Origin: Paramecium sonneborni | Lineage: Eukaryota; Ciliophora; Oligohymenophorea; Peniculida; Parameciidae | Direction: 5' to 3' | Length of the DNA: 64,000 nt | Assembly: GCA_905182985.1 (NCBI GenBank) | Contig: CAJJDN010000022.1 | Location: 124,001 to 188,000, forward strand | Part shown: positions 13,520 to 30,165 of the stretch, in pieces | Numbering within the stretch: the first letter of the stretch is position 1 | Layout: every line of letters begins with the position of its first letter | The notes under the pieces: model-generated | Seen by the model: only the letters and a program-made list of their open reading frames with translations | Database searches by the model: none | Told to the model about the DNA's origin: nothing | Made by a program: the position numbers and the translations under genes

Positions 13520-13592
13520 TGATCACGGCCAGTCTCGAACTGGCGGCCTCGTCCTTGTTAGGGACGCGTGATAACCCCTACACCACGCGATC
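13520..13592 (-). tRNA. tRNA-Val (anticodon AAC)
   Basis: A full cloverleaf on the minus strand. The 7-bp acceptor stem GATCGCG/CGTGATC contains one G-T pair. The anticodon stem CGTCC/GGACG closes the loop CTAACAA, so the anticodon is AAC, reading GTT Val. The T arm is GCCAG-TTCGAGA-CTGGC. No intron is present and CCA is not encoded. A run of seven T on the minus strand just downstream (13511-13517) fits a polymerase III terminator. A GC-rich island in this AT-rich sequence drew attention to it. Confidence 0.95.
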
Positions 13593-13902
13593 AATGGATA
13601 ACTGTTTTTAGATATATAGATATTAATAAGGTATTTAATCGAGTATATATTTATATTTATTATTAGCTATTTATAGAATTATGAATTATATATGAATTTA
13701 AACATAAATAGATAATATATACAAGAGAAGTTTTATAAAATGAGATTTATTAATGAATATGATTATGTTCTTATTTATTCACTTAATAAAAGGGAAGGTG
13801 AATAAACTTAAATAATAATAATTAAAAATGATTTCATTGAATCTGATTAATATTTAGCCATTATAATCCTAATCTTCTTAAATTATAAATTTTATTATCA
13901 AT
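13593..13902. other. Intergenic upstream of kinase gene
   Basis: About 310 bp between the tRNA and the kinase start. A short frame opens at an ATG near 13741 but runs into the next gene in another frame and has no recognisable content. No other feature is seen. Confidence 0.5.
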
Positions 13903-14896
13903 ATGTCTTAAACATCTATCGAAGAAGAATATAGTGTTATCAGCAAATTAGGCTGTGGATTTTCAGCAGAGTAATTGTTATGAATTGAAAATTAGTGTCT
14001 AATTAGTTTAAAGATCAGGAGAATTGATGGCACTGAAAGTATTTAAAGCTTAAAAAGATAAACTATACGAAAATGAGATTCGAATAATGAACAAGTTGAG
14101 TCACATTTCAGGTGTAATTAGAATAAGAGAAAGCTTAATAAGAGGATGTATAATGATGGATTATGCAAAATATGGAAACTTATTATAATACTTACAATAA
14201 TCAAGATTAGAAGAAAACATAGCTAGAAGTTTCTTTAAACAAATAATATTTAGTAATAATTGAGAAAATATTATTGTAGTAATTGATAAGATTCACAAGA
14301 TGGGTATTGCTCATAGAGATTTAAAATTAGAAAATATATTATTAGATGATTAATATAAGTTGAAGATTTGTGATTTCGGATTTGCAGTTCAATATTTGGA
14401 TGAATAAGGTAGAAGAATAAAAGTGAATGAGTAATTTATATTTTTATGTTTGTAGTTTTGTTGGTACACCTTAAACTGCAGCTCCAGAAACATATCTTTA
14501 ATAACCATATCATCCAGTGGAGGCAGATTTGTTTTAGTTAGGAGTTATTTTATTTTAAATATGCGCTGGATCAAGTCCATTTCATAATGCAAATATCAAA
14601 TGTGATGCTAATTATTAGTTTATTTATAGGTAATATTTTGTAAGATTATGTAGATAATAAACTGGAAAGTTTTGGGAAAAACATTAGTCTGAGTTTTCAC
14701 CTGAATTAAAGGATATAATAGTAAAACTTTTGGCCTTTAATCCAAATCGGAGATTATCAGTAATTTATTTATTTATTTTATATTATAGATATCTGAAATT
14801 CAATCTCATCCTTGGATGTAAGGTCAAGAAGCTGATTAATCATCAATTAATGATGAAATGGAATACAGATGGTCATTGCTTACTTTATAAATCTGA
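13903..14896 (+). CDS. Serine/threonine protein kinase
   Basis: A protein kinase of about 287 residues, nearly all catalytic domain. Five introns fit (25, 27, 25, 24 and 29 nt); the fourth, near 14630, is optional because it keeps frame. Motifs in order: glycine loop LGCGFSADV, the Lys in ALKVFK, HRDLKLEN, DFGFA, the activation segment VGTPQTAAPE, and FNPNRRLS before a final HPWM. The catalytic HRD and DFG residues are present, so it should be active. It resembles the CAMK/SNF1-like kinases that are greatly expanded in ciliates. There is no extra regulatory domain. The substrate is unknown. It precedes a second kinase on the same strand by 171 bp. Confidence 0.9.
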
Positions 14897-15067
14897 TAAT
14901 TAATTACTATAACTTAGATTCATATTTTTAAAAAATATATATAATAAATTTTCATCTCAATAGCTGAATTTACAAGAAAAAGAATTATGTCATGTTAAAT
15001 CAGCCTGATCATTTATTCTTAAATCATTTTAATTTTTATTAATAATTCTGCATATAATATTGCTAAA

Positions 15068-16726
<1,659 letters not shown>

Positions 16727-16870
16727 TGCTTTTGTAGTACCCTTTTAGATTATTATAAAATTAATCATTTTTTATTAATTTATTATTTTCTACATTCTCA
16801 AAAAACTTCTAAATTTAAATTATTTTATTATTTTCTTTATTTCCCTTCATTATTCCTGTATAAAAACATT

Positions 16871-17665
16871 TCAAAAACTCCATAAACTCTCATTATATAA
16901 AAATAAAAGATTAAGTCCTTATATAAATTTATTAAAGCAATCCCTCTCTTTATTTATTCCCAGCTTATAAATCATGCATGATATAAAATTATCCGTTATC
17001 CTTCTAGTATTATATGAATCCATTGATATTTTGAAAAGAGAAACATAGTAGTAATTATCTTATCTTGTTAAGTAATCATCTTATATTTAATAGCATAATC
17101 TCATTTTAGGCCTCTTACTATGTTTCTTTAATGATTTTTTCATCCTCTTTATTTAATTTTCTATAAAAATTCTTTAATTCCTAAAAAATTTTTATTTTTT
17201 TCTAATTTTTATTAATATAAGCTTACCTGAAACTAATATCTTTCATATATATCATTCAATTTATCAACTATAGATTTATGTCATACTCTAAACTCATTTC
17301 TATTTTGATTAATTACTACTAGGCTTCTATTATTATTATATACTCTTGTAGTTTTTGAAAAATTTTGGGAACTATGTTAAAGTTTAATAGGAAATCTTAA
17401 ATTTTGTAATTAATTCTTATATTCATTTAGTAGAAATCTATAAATAAAAAAATAATTTTCTAAATTTAATTTAAATTCTTTTTGTTTATTTTGATATTTA
17501 ATCAATATAATAAGAATATGCTATTTTATAATTATATGTTAATTTATTTTTAAATAATTTGATTTATATATTATAATCACTCTCAATCCTTTATGATTTC
17601 AACTTTTTGGCCTGCACCTCAAATGTTAACACTAAATATTTATCGTCATTTACGGATTATAACAT
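16871..17665 (-). pseudogene. Probable decayed protein gene (frameshifts and in-frame TGA)
   Basis: A minus-strand series of protein-like frames that no normal intron joins. It begins at ATG 17663-17665 (MLQSVNDDKYLVLTFEVQ...). It shifts frame near 17490 where no GT...AG pair of ordinary length exists, continues (KEFKLNLENYFFIYRFLLNE), and meets TGA at about 17308 inside EFRV-stop-HKSIVDKLNDIYE. It then crosses one plausible 25-nt intron, shifts again near 17070, and ends at TGA 16871-16873. At least three lesions make a pseudogene the simplest reading. Unusual splicing is the alternative. I do not recognise the family; the middle looks like a coiled coil. Confidence 0.5.
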
Positions 17666-18187
17666 GTAAATGAGATTGATTCATTCTATGTAATTTTTTA
17701 AACTTTAAATTTCTAAAATTACAATATCTTTAGTCCCAAATGAAAAAACCTTAGAAATCAGATTTTTTATTATGCGATGTGATTATCCTTTTATGTTATA
17801 TTATTTAATATTTTGTATTATTATGATTTTAGTTTATTTAATTCAATTTAATTTATCTATTTATAAGACATTAAAGTCAAATAAGACCATTTTATGGACA
17901 ATCTACTTCAAACACTACAGGATATAGGAGCCCTATTTCTTTATAAGTTATTTGAAGACTAATAAACTTTAGTCTCCTTTATGCATATCTCCCATTGGAC
18001 AATTTATATAATAATTGTTTTTGATTTAATACTTTCAGAAATTTATAATTTAAATATAAATATTAACAAAAAGTATATAAGAGTGATAAATAGTTTATTT
18101 ATGTTGTATTAACTAAAATTTAAACAATAAGTTTTGTTATAGGAATGTAAATTTATTTTATATTCATTGATTTATATATATTTTAAT
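17666..18187. other. Intergenic, weak open frame only
   Basis: About 520 bp. A frame in register with the downstream ankyrin-kinase gene is open from an ATG near 17894, but the content is low-complexity and hydrophobic, and AT-rich DNA with one stop codon gives such frames easily. I see no RNA gene or repeat. Confidence 0.45.
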
Positions 18188-20138
18188 ATGTAAAAAAATA
18201 TTGATGATGATGATATTGACCCATGTTAATTTATAAAAAATTTAGATACAGGAGATACATACAGTGTTAATAATTTTGGTGAATTAGAGATTGAATTTAA
18301 ATAATATACACCATTGAATTCAAAGAAAAGTAGGTGGAAGACTTTTTGGACAAAAATGGAAGAAATAAATGAAAAATTATATGATGCATGTGAAAAAGGA
18401 GATGAAGAAGTTGTTACAAGATTGCTCAAAGATTAAAATGATTTAAAATAATAAGTTTAATAATAAAATCGATCAAACAATTCCACTCTAATTGGAGAAG
18501 ATTATAAAGATTTTATTGGATTTATAAATATTGATTGTAAAGGTTTAGATGATTGGACAGCTTTACATCATGCTGTAAATAACAGAAGGGTAAAAATAGT
18601 TAAGTTGCTGCTTGATTCTAAAGCTAATCCAAATTTATGTACATAAATGAAAAGTACTCCCTTACATTTAGCATGTTTAAGAAGAAGCTTAGAAATAGTT
18701 AAACTCTTAGTTGATTATAAAGTTGATTTAAATTGTTAAGACTCTGATTTAAATACACCTTTGCATATTATTTCTGAAATAGGAGATATATAAATAGTTG
18801 AATATTTATTAAAAAATGGAGCAGATGGTATATTAATAAAATGATAATATATATTAGCTAATTTAAAGAATTCCCGTTAAAAGTTACCTTATGATATGAC
18901 AATGTCGTCAGATGTAAGATAACTTCTTTAAAAATATGTTCCAAATTCTGAAGGTTATCAATCTAGATCATTGATTTGTGGATAAGTAGTTAGAAACTCT
19001 AGAGCTGATCATATTGAAAGATTATTAGGTAAAGTAAATGAATTATCAAAAATGGAAAGTGTAAAATAATCATAATAAATAGTGATTTAAAAAGAATAGC
19101 CTATAATAGAATCTCAAGCTATTCCTTAATTTATAGATGTTAGTGTTAATGTATAATATAAATTAATTAGGTTTCTTCCCCAGAAGGATATATATTTCAT
19201 AAATTACTTGGTAAAGGTAGTTTTGGAGAAGTTTATTTTGCAACTAGAAAATTAGATGGAGAATAATATGCTATAAAGACTCTTTGTAAAGAGAGAGTAC
19301 TTGCTAAGAATTTAACAAGATATGCATAAACAGAAAAGAATGTTCTTAGTGTTATGAAACATCCTTTTATAGTTAGATTACATGCAGCATTTTAAAATTC
19401 ATCAAAGTTATTTATGGTATTAGATTTTTGTCCAGGAGGTGATTTAGGAAATTTATTAACTAAACATGTTAAACTTAATGAAGATGTAGCTAGATTTTAT
19501 ATTTGTGAAATTATTTTGGCTTTAGAATCTTTACATAAAAATTGTATCATCTTTAGAGATCTCAAACCTGATAATGTTGTATTGGATTCTAAAGGACATG
19601 CAAAATTAACAGATTTTGGATTATCTAAAGAAGGAGTTTATGATAATATTACCAAAAGTTTTTGTGGTTCAATAGCTTATCTTGCTCCAGAAGTTTTAAT
19701 GAAAAGAGGTCATTCAAGAACAGTTGATTGGTATTTATTAGGAGTTCTACTTTATGAAATGATTGTTGGAATGCCACCTTATTATCATTAAGATAGAGAG
19801 ATGCTATTTGAAAATATTAAAAAAGGAGTTTTAAGAATCCCTAAATCTATGAGTGAAGAAGCTAAAGATTTAATTAGATCACTTTTAGTTAGAGATCCTT
19901 CTTAAAGATTAGGAGCTAAAACAGATGCTGAAGAAATTAAAAAACATTCATTCTTCAAAAATATAAATTGGGATGATATTTATAATAAAGTATAAGATGG
20001 CCCTTTCATTGAAAAGGACAATACTAAATCATGGATTAAAGAAATTATTGATGTAAATTATTTTTTTATTTCTAGATGAAATTCGGAGATCAATCTTAAT
20101 CTAGTTAAAGATTGTCTGATTGGTCTTTTATTTAATGA
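18188..20138 (+). CDS. Ankyrin-repeat AGC-type protein kinase
   Basis: A 625-residue fusion protein with introns 18828-18857, 19151-19170 (20 nt, among the shortest here) and 20053-20075. Residues about 55-240 hold ankyrin repeats (DDWTALHHAV, STPLHLACL, NTPLHIISEIGD, IVEYLLKNGAD). A linker leads to an AGC-like kinase: GKGSFGEVYFA, YAIKTL, IIFRDLKPDN (Phe replaces the usual His or Tyr before Arg-Asp), DFGLSKEG, SFCGSIAYLAPEVL, DWYLLGVLLYEM, then a short AGC-tail-like end. All catalytic residues remain. Ankyrin repeats probably choose the partner protein. Calling it AGC rests on the RDLKPDN/APE context and the tail; a CAMK relative is possible. Confidence 0.92.
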
Positions 20139-20293
20139 ATTTTATATTTTATATAACAGTTTTATTTTTTTAATTATTTTAGATATCTTATGTTCAAAAT
20201 ATTTAAAATTATTTATTTAAATTTGATCTACATTTTATAATAATATTATTTTTAAATTAAATATAATAAATCCATTAATTTCTGTATATAATT

Positions 20294-24003
<3,710 letters not shown>

Positions 24004-24598
24004 GAATTAAATGAATAATTTTAATTTAATGAAAAAATGAGTAATATGATCTCCAAAAGTTCATTAAATCTAATATTTCATAAATATTTTATTTAATTCT
24101 AAAGAAAAGAAATTATAGATCAAGTATACCAAAATACTCTTATTAATCTATTAATTAAAGCAACTATTTCGGTTATAAATTTGATTTATAAATTTATTTT
24201 AAGTATTGAATAATAGCCTTTAAACTTTTGTATTGAAATAACCTTAAATCTATTACACTTTTATATTAGTTAAAATTTCGATTTAATCAAAAAAATAAAC
24301 TTTAGGTAGATGTTTTGGTTACATGGCGACTATTAAGTAATTTAATAATGAAATTTTTTATAAAATTTAATGAATTATTTATGATGTATATAAATTTTTC
24401 AATAAATTTATTATACTACAAAAAGGCAAAATTTAGCATCCTATTATTATATTAAAATTTGAATAAGATCGCAACTCGTTTCATACTGAAATAAAATCTA
24501 AAAGAATAAATCGTTAATTGTTGCTAAAAAAATTCAATCGCTTAAATTTAAAAAATTAATGTTTATAATTTGACAATAATTTTAGATTATCATAAAAT
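24004..24598. other. Intergenic, nothing recognised
   Basis: About 595 bp upstream of the kinase gene, one of the longest gaps in the window. AT-rich with no clear frame, RNA or repeat. It contains the promoter of the minus-strand kinase gene. Confidence 0.5.
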
Positions 24599-25222
24599 AT
24601 GATAAATTTAATTCAAGATTCTCCAAAATAAACGAATGATATGAATTTAGAATTAAAAAAAAATTTCTTATTGGTACAAATGATGATTAAAAGTTTAATA
24701 AATTAACTAGCCTTAATTTTATTTAATATGAATAAATTAATAGTAGTATGTATGAAGAAATTTACTTGAAGTTTCAAAATTAAGAAAATTTAACTTTTTT
24801 AATAAGGATCATTTAAGAATTAATATTAAACTTCTTTAGTAGAATTCATGGATATGTAAAATTTATATATTATTGAACATACAGAAGGGATACAAGAAAT
24901 TTTAAACAATCTGGCAATTTTTGATTAAATTTATAAAAAAAGCAATAGATCAAAGTTGTAATTCATATTCTCTTCAAAACTTAGGTTTGAAATAGCATAG
25001 AAAATTAAAATAGCCAAATTTATTTGATAATATTAAAAATTATTTGAATAAATAATATTATAGGTTTATTGAAAGAATTTAGATAATTAGAATCTGTTGA
25101 AGAATAAACATTATTTCTAAATATATTTGAATAAATAAAATATTTTGAAATCAAAATCCAATTTTAAAATAAATATCAAGAATTAGATATATATCTCTCA
25201 GCCATATAGTAAAGAGATTTTT
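24599..25222 (+). pseudogene. Probable decayed protein gene
   Basis: From ATG 24599 a plus-strand frame reads MINLIQDSPKQTNDMNLELKKNF. It slips in a run of nine A, continues (GTNDDQKFNKLTSLNFIQYE), slips again near a T run at about 24800, then reads VEFMDMQNLYIIEHTEGIQE, stops at TGA near 25029, and resumes in another frame (LLKEFRQLESVEEQTLF) to about 25222. No GT...AG pairs of usual length join these pieces. Homopolymer slips suggest decay or sequencing indels. The family is not recognised. It converges on the next gene, whose stop lies 28 bp away. Confidence 0.42.
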
Positions 25223-25249
25223 AGATATATATATATATATTTATTAATA

Positions 25250-28200
25250 TCACCAATATCCACCATGTTCTTTAGTTAAATGTGAATAACATTCTGAAGA
25301 TGACTCATAAATTGCCATACATGGTGTACCATCTGGTTTATTCTTCCAGCAAATACTTTTTTTACAACCTGTACATGTAACTCTGTAACACCCATCAATT
25401 CTTTATATCAAAATTTTACAATAAGGACATCTCCTTACATCATTCTTTTTCATATAAATGTTAATAGAATCTTCATTTCCAGCTTTGAACTCTCTACATG
25501 TTTAACCATAATGGTATGCTATCTGATAAAATAAAAATTGATATATATACTCTACATGGATTGCAATACTATTTCTAACATTTGATACATGTATATATTG
25601 GAATTTTTTATTAATGGATTATTGGACAATTAGGAGTTAAACAAAAAGCTATCGAGGCTGCATGATCTTGCACATCTAACAATATTTTTTTTAAATTACA
25701 TTTATTTATAGATAATTTTATTAGTTTTTCCCAACTAGGCTCATCTAATAAAATGTGTAAATCTGCTAAAAGTATACCTTAATTGCATTATGGACATCTA
25801 ATAGGTAACTAAGTCATATCTCCTAAAGAATTCTGAATACTAAACATTATACATTATAGACAAAATTTGTGTCCACAACCTTATAGCAAATATCCATTTT
25901 TCATATTATCGAAACAATAATTACAAGTCAAAGCATTAATTGTTTTATCTTACTATTATTATGAAAATATAATTTCACTAATTGAAATAACTGCTGCATC
26001 AAGATTCTTCTAGTCTCCAAATAATTATAATTCACCAGAAATACTATTGAATTTTACACTCTTCAATTCAAAATTTTTCTTTATTTCATTTAATCCTTGA
26101 GAATCATTTCCCATTATTAATCTAATACAATTCTTTGGAATTTATATTGCTATTTTTGCACAATCAGAAAGGAATTCTTTAATTGCTTTTATTAAATAAT
26201 TGTATTTATTTTAAGAACTATTTACAAATAATTGATTGTTAATATAATCTTATTTTATAAGAATTTATAAACGCATTTCTTAAAATTTAAGGAATCTGGT
26301 TCCAGATTAACTAAATAACAATGTTGTATCAAAATCTGATGAAGGCTTTATAATTTTAGGATTGAAAGCATCTTAAATCTCCCTCTTCAATTATTCATGA
26401 TCTTTTAAGCTCCAACATTCAATCGTAACTTTTATTCTTTTTAATTCATCATCACTTTAAATAGTGTATTATCCAATTTATAATTTCTTTTCATCAAAAA
26501 TTTCTTCAACTATTTATTTCATTTCAATTGGTCCTTCATAATCATGAAAATAAAAAGACTTTACTTTTAATTAAATCTTCAAACCTCGAAATTAACGAAT
26601 CTGATTGTTTAAAAGTTTAAATTATTCCATAGAATTAATATCATAAACTATTAAGGATAATATCCTCTTACAATTTTATTTAGTAATAGATTCAATCTTA
26701 TATTTATCTTAAGATATATTTGATAATAATTTTTATATTTCTAATTATAGATCTCCATTTTTTTCATATCTTAATTATTTATCAATTTCAATTGATTTAA
26801 TATTGACAGTTTTATAATTATATTATAAATCTGCTAAGACTGATTACTCATCTTCATAAACACTTTTAAGATTCATTTTGTATGTTAAATGTTGAATCCT
26901 TTCAAAATCTCCAGAAGTAAATTAAAACGGAGAATTGAGATTAACCTTAGCAGTGCCTTTATTTAAATGTAAATTCCAGGTGATCATTATTTTGAAATGT
27001 TCATTAAAATTTAATTTTTCTTCATTATGTTCAAACTAATCGTATTAAGTATAAACTTTTAATTCATAATTTTTGTATTCTTTAATGTTTTCCAAACAAT
27101 AAAGTAAATCATCATGATCATAAAGTGAAATTCTTGCTGTAATTTTATCTCCTTACTTATAGAATTTTGTCTCTTATAGGCGTACTTCATTTAAGAATTC
27201 TTCTAACAACTCTTAAGTTATATCCAAAGGTAAACCTTCTATATAAAAAGTTTTAAAACCATTTTTTTCAATCCAATCCTTCATACTTCCACCACTAAAA
27301 TATTGTTTATAAATTTTTACGCTTGCATTATAAATTTGGAATCATTTTCATAAGGTAATTCTTTTACTTAATTTCTGAAAAAATTTTACAATTCTTTAAT
27401 TTTTGTATTCATTTCTTATTCGATGTTGTCCTTTGATGCATTATTCGAATCATATAGAATTGTTATACAATTCATTTCAATGTTAGGTTGTAAGATACAA
27501 TCCTAAGATAATTATGGACCTGACTGATTTTTCCATAATTCATTAAATAGAACTTGAGAGATTCCATTAAAAGTTATTTCATTCAAATGCAACGATTAAC
27601 GTTATATAAATTAGAGTTTGTATTATTTTACAAAATCTTTAGGAGCCAATTAAGGTATCATTATATCATCTATTTTTGTAGAATATTTAATATAATATTT
27701 TTAATTACTTTAAAATAATGCCATAATTATACAAGTTAGAGGAAAGTCTCCAATTAAAGCCATTAAATTATTATAGCTTAATTAAACTTTTTAGTTGGTA
27801 ACATAATTATAATAACCAGCACTCTTATGTCCACTAAATATGCATAAACCTTTATAGAATAATCTTAATAAATATGCTTAGATGTCTTCAGAATGTTCTG
27901 GCATTGATTACTATTTTTTAAGAGACACTGTTCTATTTAATTTTAATTAATCTAAAGAACAGCATTTACTAATCACTGAATACTCAGATACCTAAATAAT
28001 ATTAAATTTATACATATTTTTAGGTTAAATCAATTATGTATTCATTATAAGCTAAAATCAATATCATTTTAGGAATATTTATATTTTGTAATCTACACCA
28101 TTTTATTAATTCATTTTTAGAATTTTCTTATTCTTTTTCATCCTCTTTAGAATTGATTTCTTCAATAAAAATAATAAATTTATTTATTAATTAAATCCAC

Positions 28201-29543
28201 GAAGTAATATCTCCCATTTTTGACCAATAATGATTAGATCTAATAATTGATTCTCTTTATTAATGAATTTAGAAACTCTTAAATGGATTCTTTTTACTTT
28301 CAATATTACCTTCTGATAGTATTTCTCCATCTGTCAAAAGTGTAGATACAACAATACTATAATAATGAAAAGTTTCATCTTCTGCATCTAACAATGGCTC
28401 ATAATAAATTAATGGAATATAATTTTATAATGAGTTATATTCTGATAATGTTATGTCTCTTAATTAATCAAGTTCAACATTAAATTATGAAGCATAAAAT
28501 TTTTAATTTTCTGGATTAAAAGTAAATTCTTCATCAAAAATCAGTTTATGTTCCTGCAAATCTGTAAATTCATCAAATCCAAATAAATAAATTATTTTTG
28601 GATAATAATTTATCCTATTACGAATGATTATGTCATCTCTGCTAAGATTATTCTACTTATAAACAATGGCATTGATTTCTTTTAAAAATGTTTTTACTGT
28701 TGTTTGATATCCCATATGAATAATTAAAGATATCTTGTGTTATAAATTTTATAAATATCTTCTTAGTTATTAATAATTTAAGGTTAAAAATACTTTTCTT
28801 TTTCCTTTCTATTATGGATATACCATTTCAGTCAATTATTATCCAAATTATTCATAATACGATTAAAATGGTATAATTTAGATCACATCATACTCTTCGG
28901 ATAGAGATAATTATTTATGAAAATAAATAGCTTGGAATATTTAATCCATTTAATATAATGATTCACAATAAATCAATACGTCTCGATCAATTTCTGGATT
29001 TGAGTTTTTAATCTATTATAATACATATGTCAATTTTTAATCGTGAGGTACACTTATAAACTATTCATCATATTAAGTATGCAAATAAGGAATTTCAATA
29101 ATGTTATTGTAATCGATATTAAATTAATTTACTAAATGTTCATATATTAAGTCATTTGATAATATCACTAATTTTGTATTAATTGTTAATAACTAAAATA
29201 AATACTAAATTAATACCCATTTTATGCAAATATATTAATATGAGTTCAATTTAGTCTCCGCTCTAAGATCAGCAACAATAACCTCAAAGTTTTAGTTAAC
29301 CATATTACACCAATTATAGTTAGTTTCACTTGTATCTGATATCATAGTTATCACATTATGATGTTTAGATAATTATGCTTTTATAATTTTTAATGTTTCG
29401 ATTTCCTATAGTGTATCAATTATTAAAGTTGTTTTTTGTAATGGTAATATAGTATCAAAAACTTATTCCCATTTTTATCTAAGGAAAAAATTAGATTTAT
29501 CTTTTAGATAAATTTCTCTAATTAGATGCTCTTGATTTTACAT
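25250..29543 (-). CDS. Helicase-like/RNA-binding-like/RBR-type E3 ubiquitin ligase
   Basis: A 1397-residue protein; four introns (25523-25550, 27295-27320, 27992-28013, 29193-29216) leave an exact multiple of three. The C terminus is a RING-between-RING module: RING1 CNYC...CGHKFC...CPQC, IBR CIKCQKQYCNPC, RING2 CPYC...TCTGCKKSICW. Upstream are RRM- and KH-like folds (PKNCIRLIMGNDSQGLNEI). The N-terminal 350 residues follow the plan of a DEAH helicase C domain (VLIYCESLYQMDQI, then GKRKVFLTLNYQ in the motif V position), but Walker A and DEAH are not seen. This matches the plan of plant DEAH11/12-type helicase-RBR proteins, with the helicase apparently degenerate. RBR enzymes pass ubiquitin through a RING2 Cys; TCTGC supplies candidates. 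Confidence 0.85.
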
Positions 29544-29607
29544 TAAAATAATTATGAGTTATATATTGATATGTTACCATTTCATAGATATTAAATAACC
29601 TAAATGA

Positions 29608-30073
29608 TCAATTTCCTTTTCTTGATAATCTTCTTCTAAAAGCTGTACCATAAAGAATATTACCAAAACATGTTGCTACAATCTCTAATAAGACTGGTAA
29701 CAAGCTAACTTAGTATTCAAGTATTTACATAAATGCTGCCCAATAATACCATAATTCATAATAAGGCCATGCTCCAATGATAAACTCACTGTAAACAATT
29801 ATGCCCACTGCATGTAAACATATAACTATATTCAGATGATTATTTGAATACTTAAAAAATTACTAGTATCATAAAACATAGTAATTCCAGTTATAATGAA
29901 TATCATCTCTATACCAAGGCCAATCAATCCAAGTATGATACACGATATAATGGAATTATAAGCTGAGATGTAAGAATCAGAATTGGTATCATAAGTTTTA
30001 CTTTGAAAATTAGCCAATATATTTTCTTTCTAATAGATGAGGAGGAGTTCTATACAGCTCCATAATAAGCCAT
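29608..30073 (-). CDS. TMEM107: TMEM107-like ciliary transition-zone membrane protein
   Basis: A 137-residue protein (human TMEM107 has 140) with introns 29826-29851 and 30030-30055, each 26 nt. Four membrane spans are visible. The first block NSIISCIILGLIGLGIEMI is followed by GITMFYDTSNFLIICLHAVG, then WPYYELWYYWAAF, then LPVLLEIVATCFGNI. The order NS...G...E...GI.MF...N...H matches TMEM107. In animals TMEM107 belongs to the MKS module of the ciliary transition zone and helps gate membrane proteins, which suits a ciliate. Only the spliced ciliate-code frame shows it. Assignment is by pattern and size and should be checked by profile search. Confidence 0.8.
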
Positions 30074-30165
30074 TAGAGATGTTATAAAATGGCACGAAAC
30101 TAGAATAAACTTGCTAGGTATCAATAATCCATTAATAGTCATTAAAATAATTTATACGCAAATAT

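Noticed and set aside
13741..13960. Small plus-strand ORF before the first kinase
   Set aside because: It runs into the kinase gene in a different frame and shows no recognisable protein features.
17308..17310. Selenocysteine at the in-frame TGA
   Set aside because: No selenoprotein family context or evident SECIS-like structure; nearby frameshifts make decay more likely.
17894..18187. Upstream extension of the ankyrin-kinase gene
   Set aside because: The frame is open, but the content is low-complexity and hydrophobic; with TGA as the only stop, long AT-rich open frames arise by chance.
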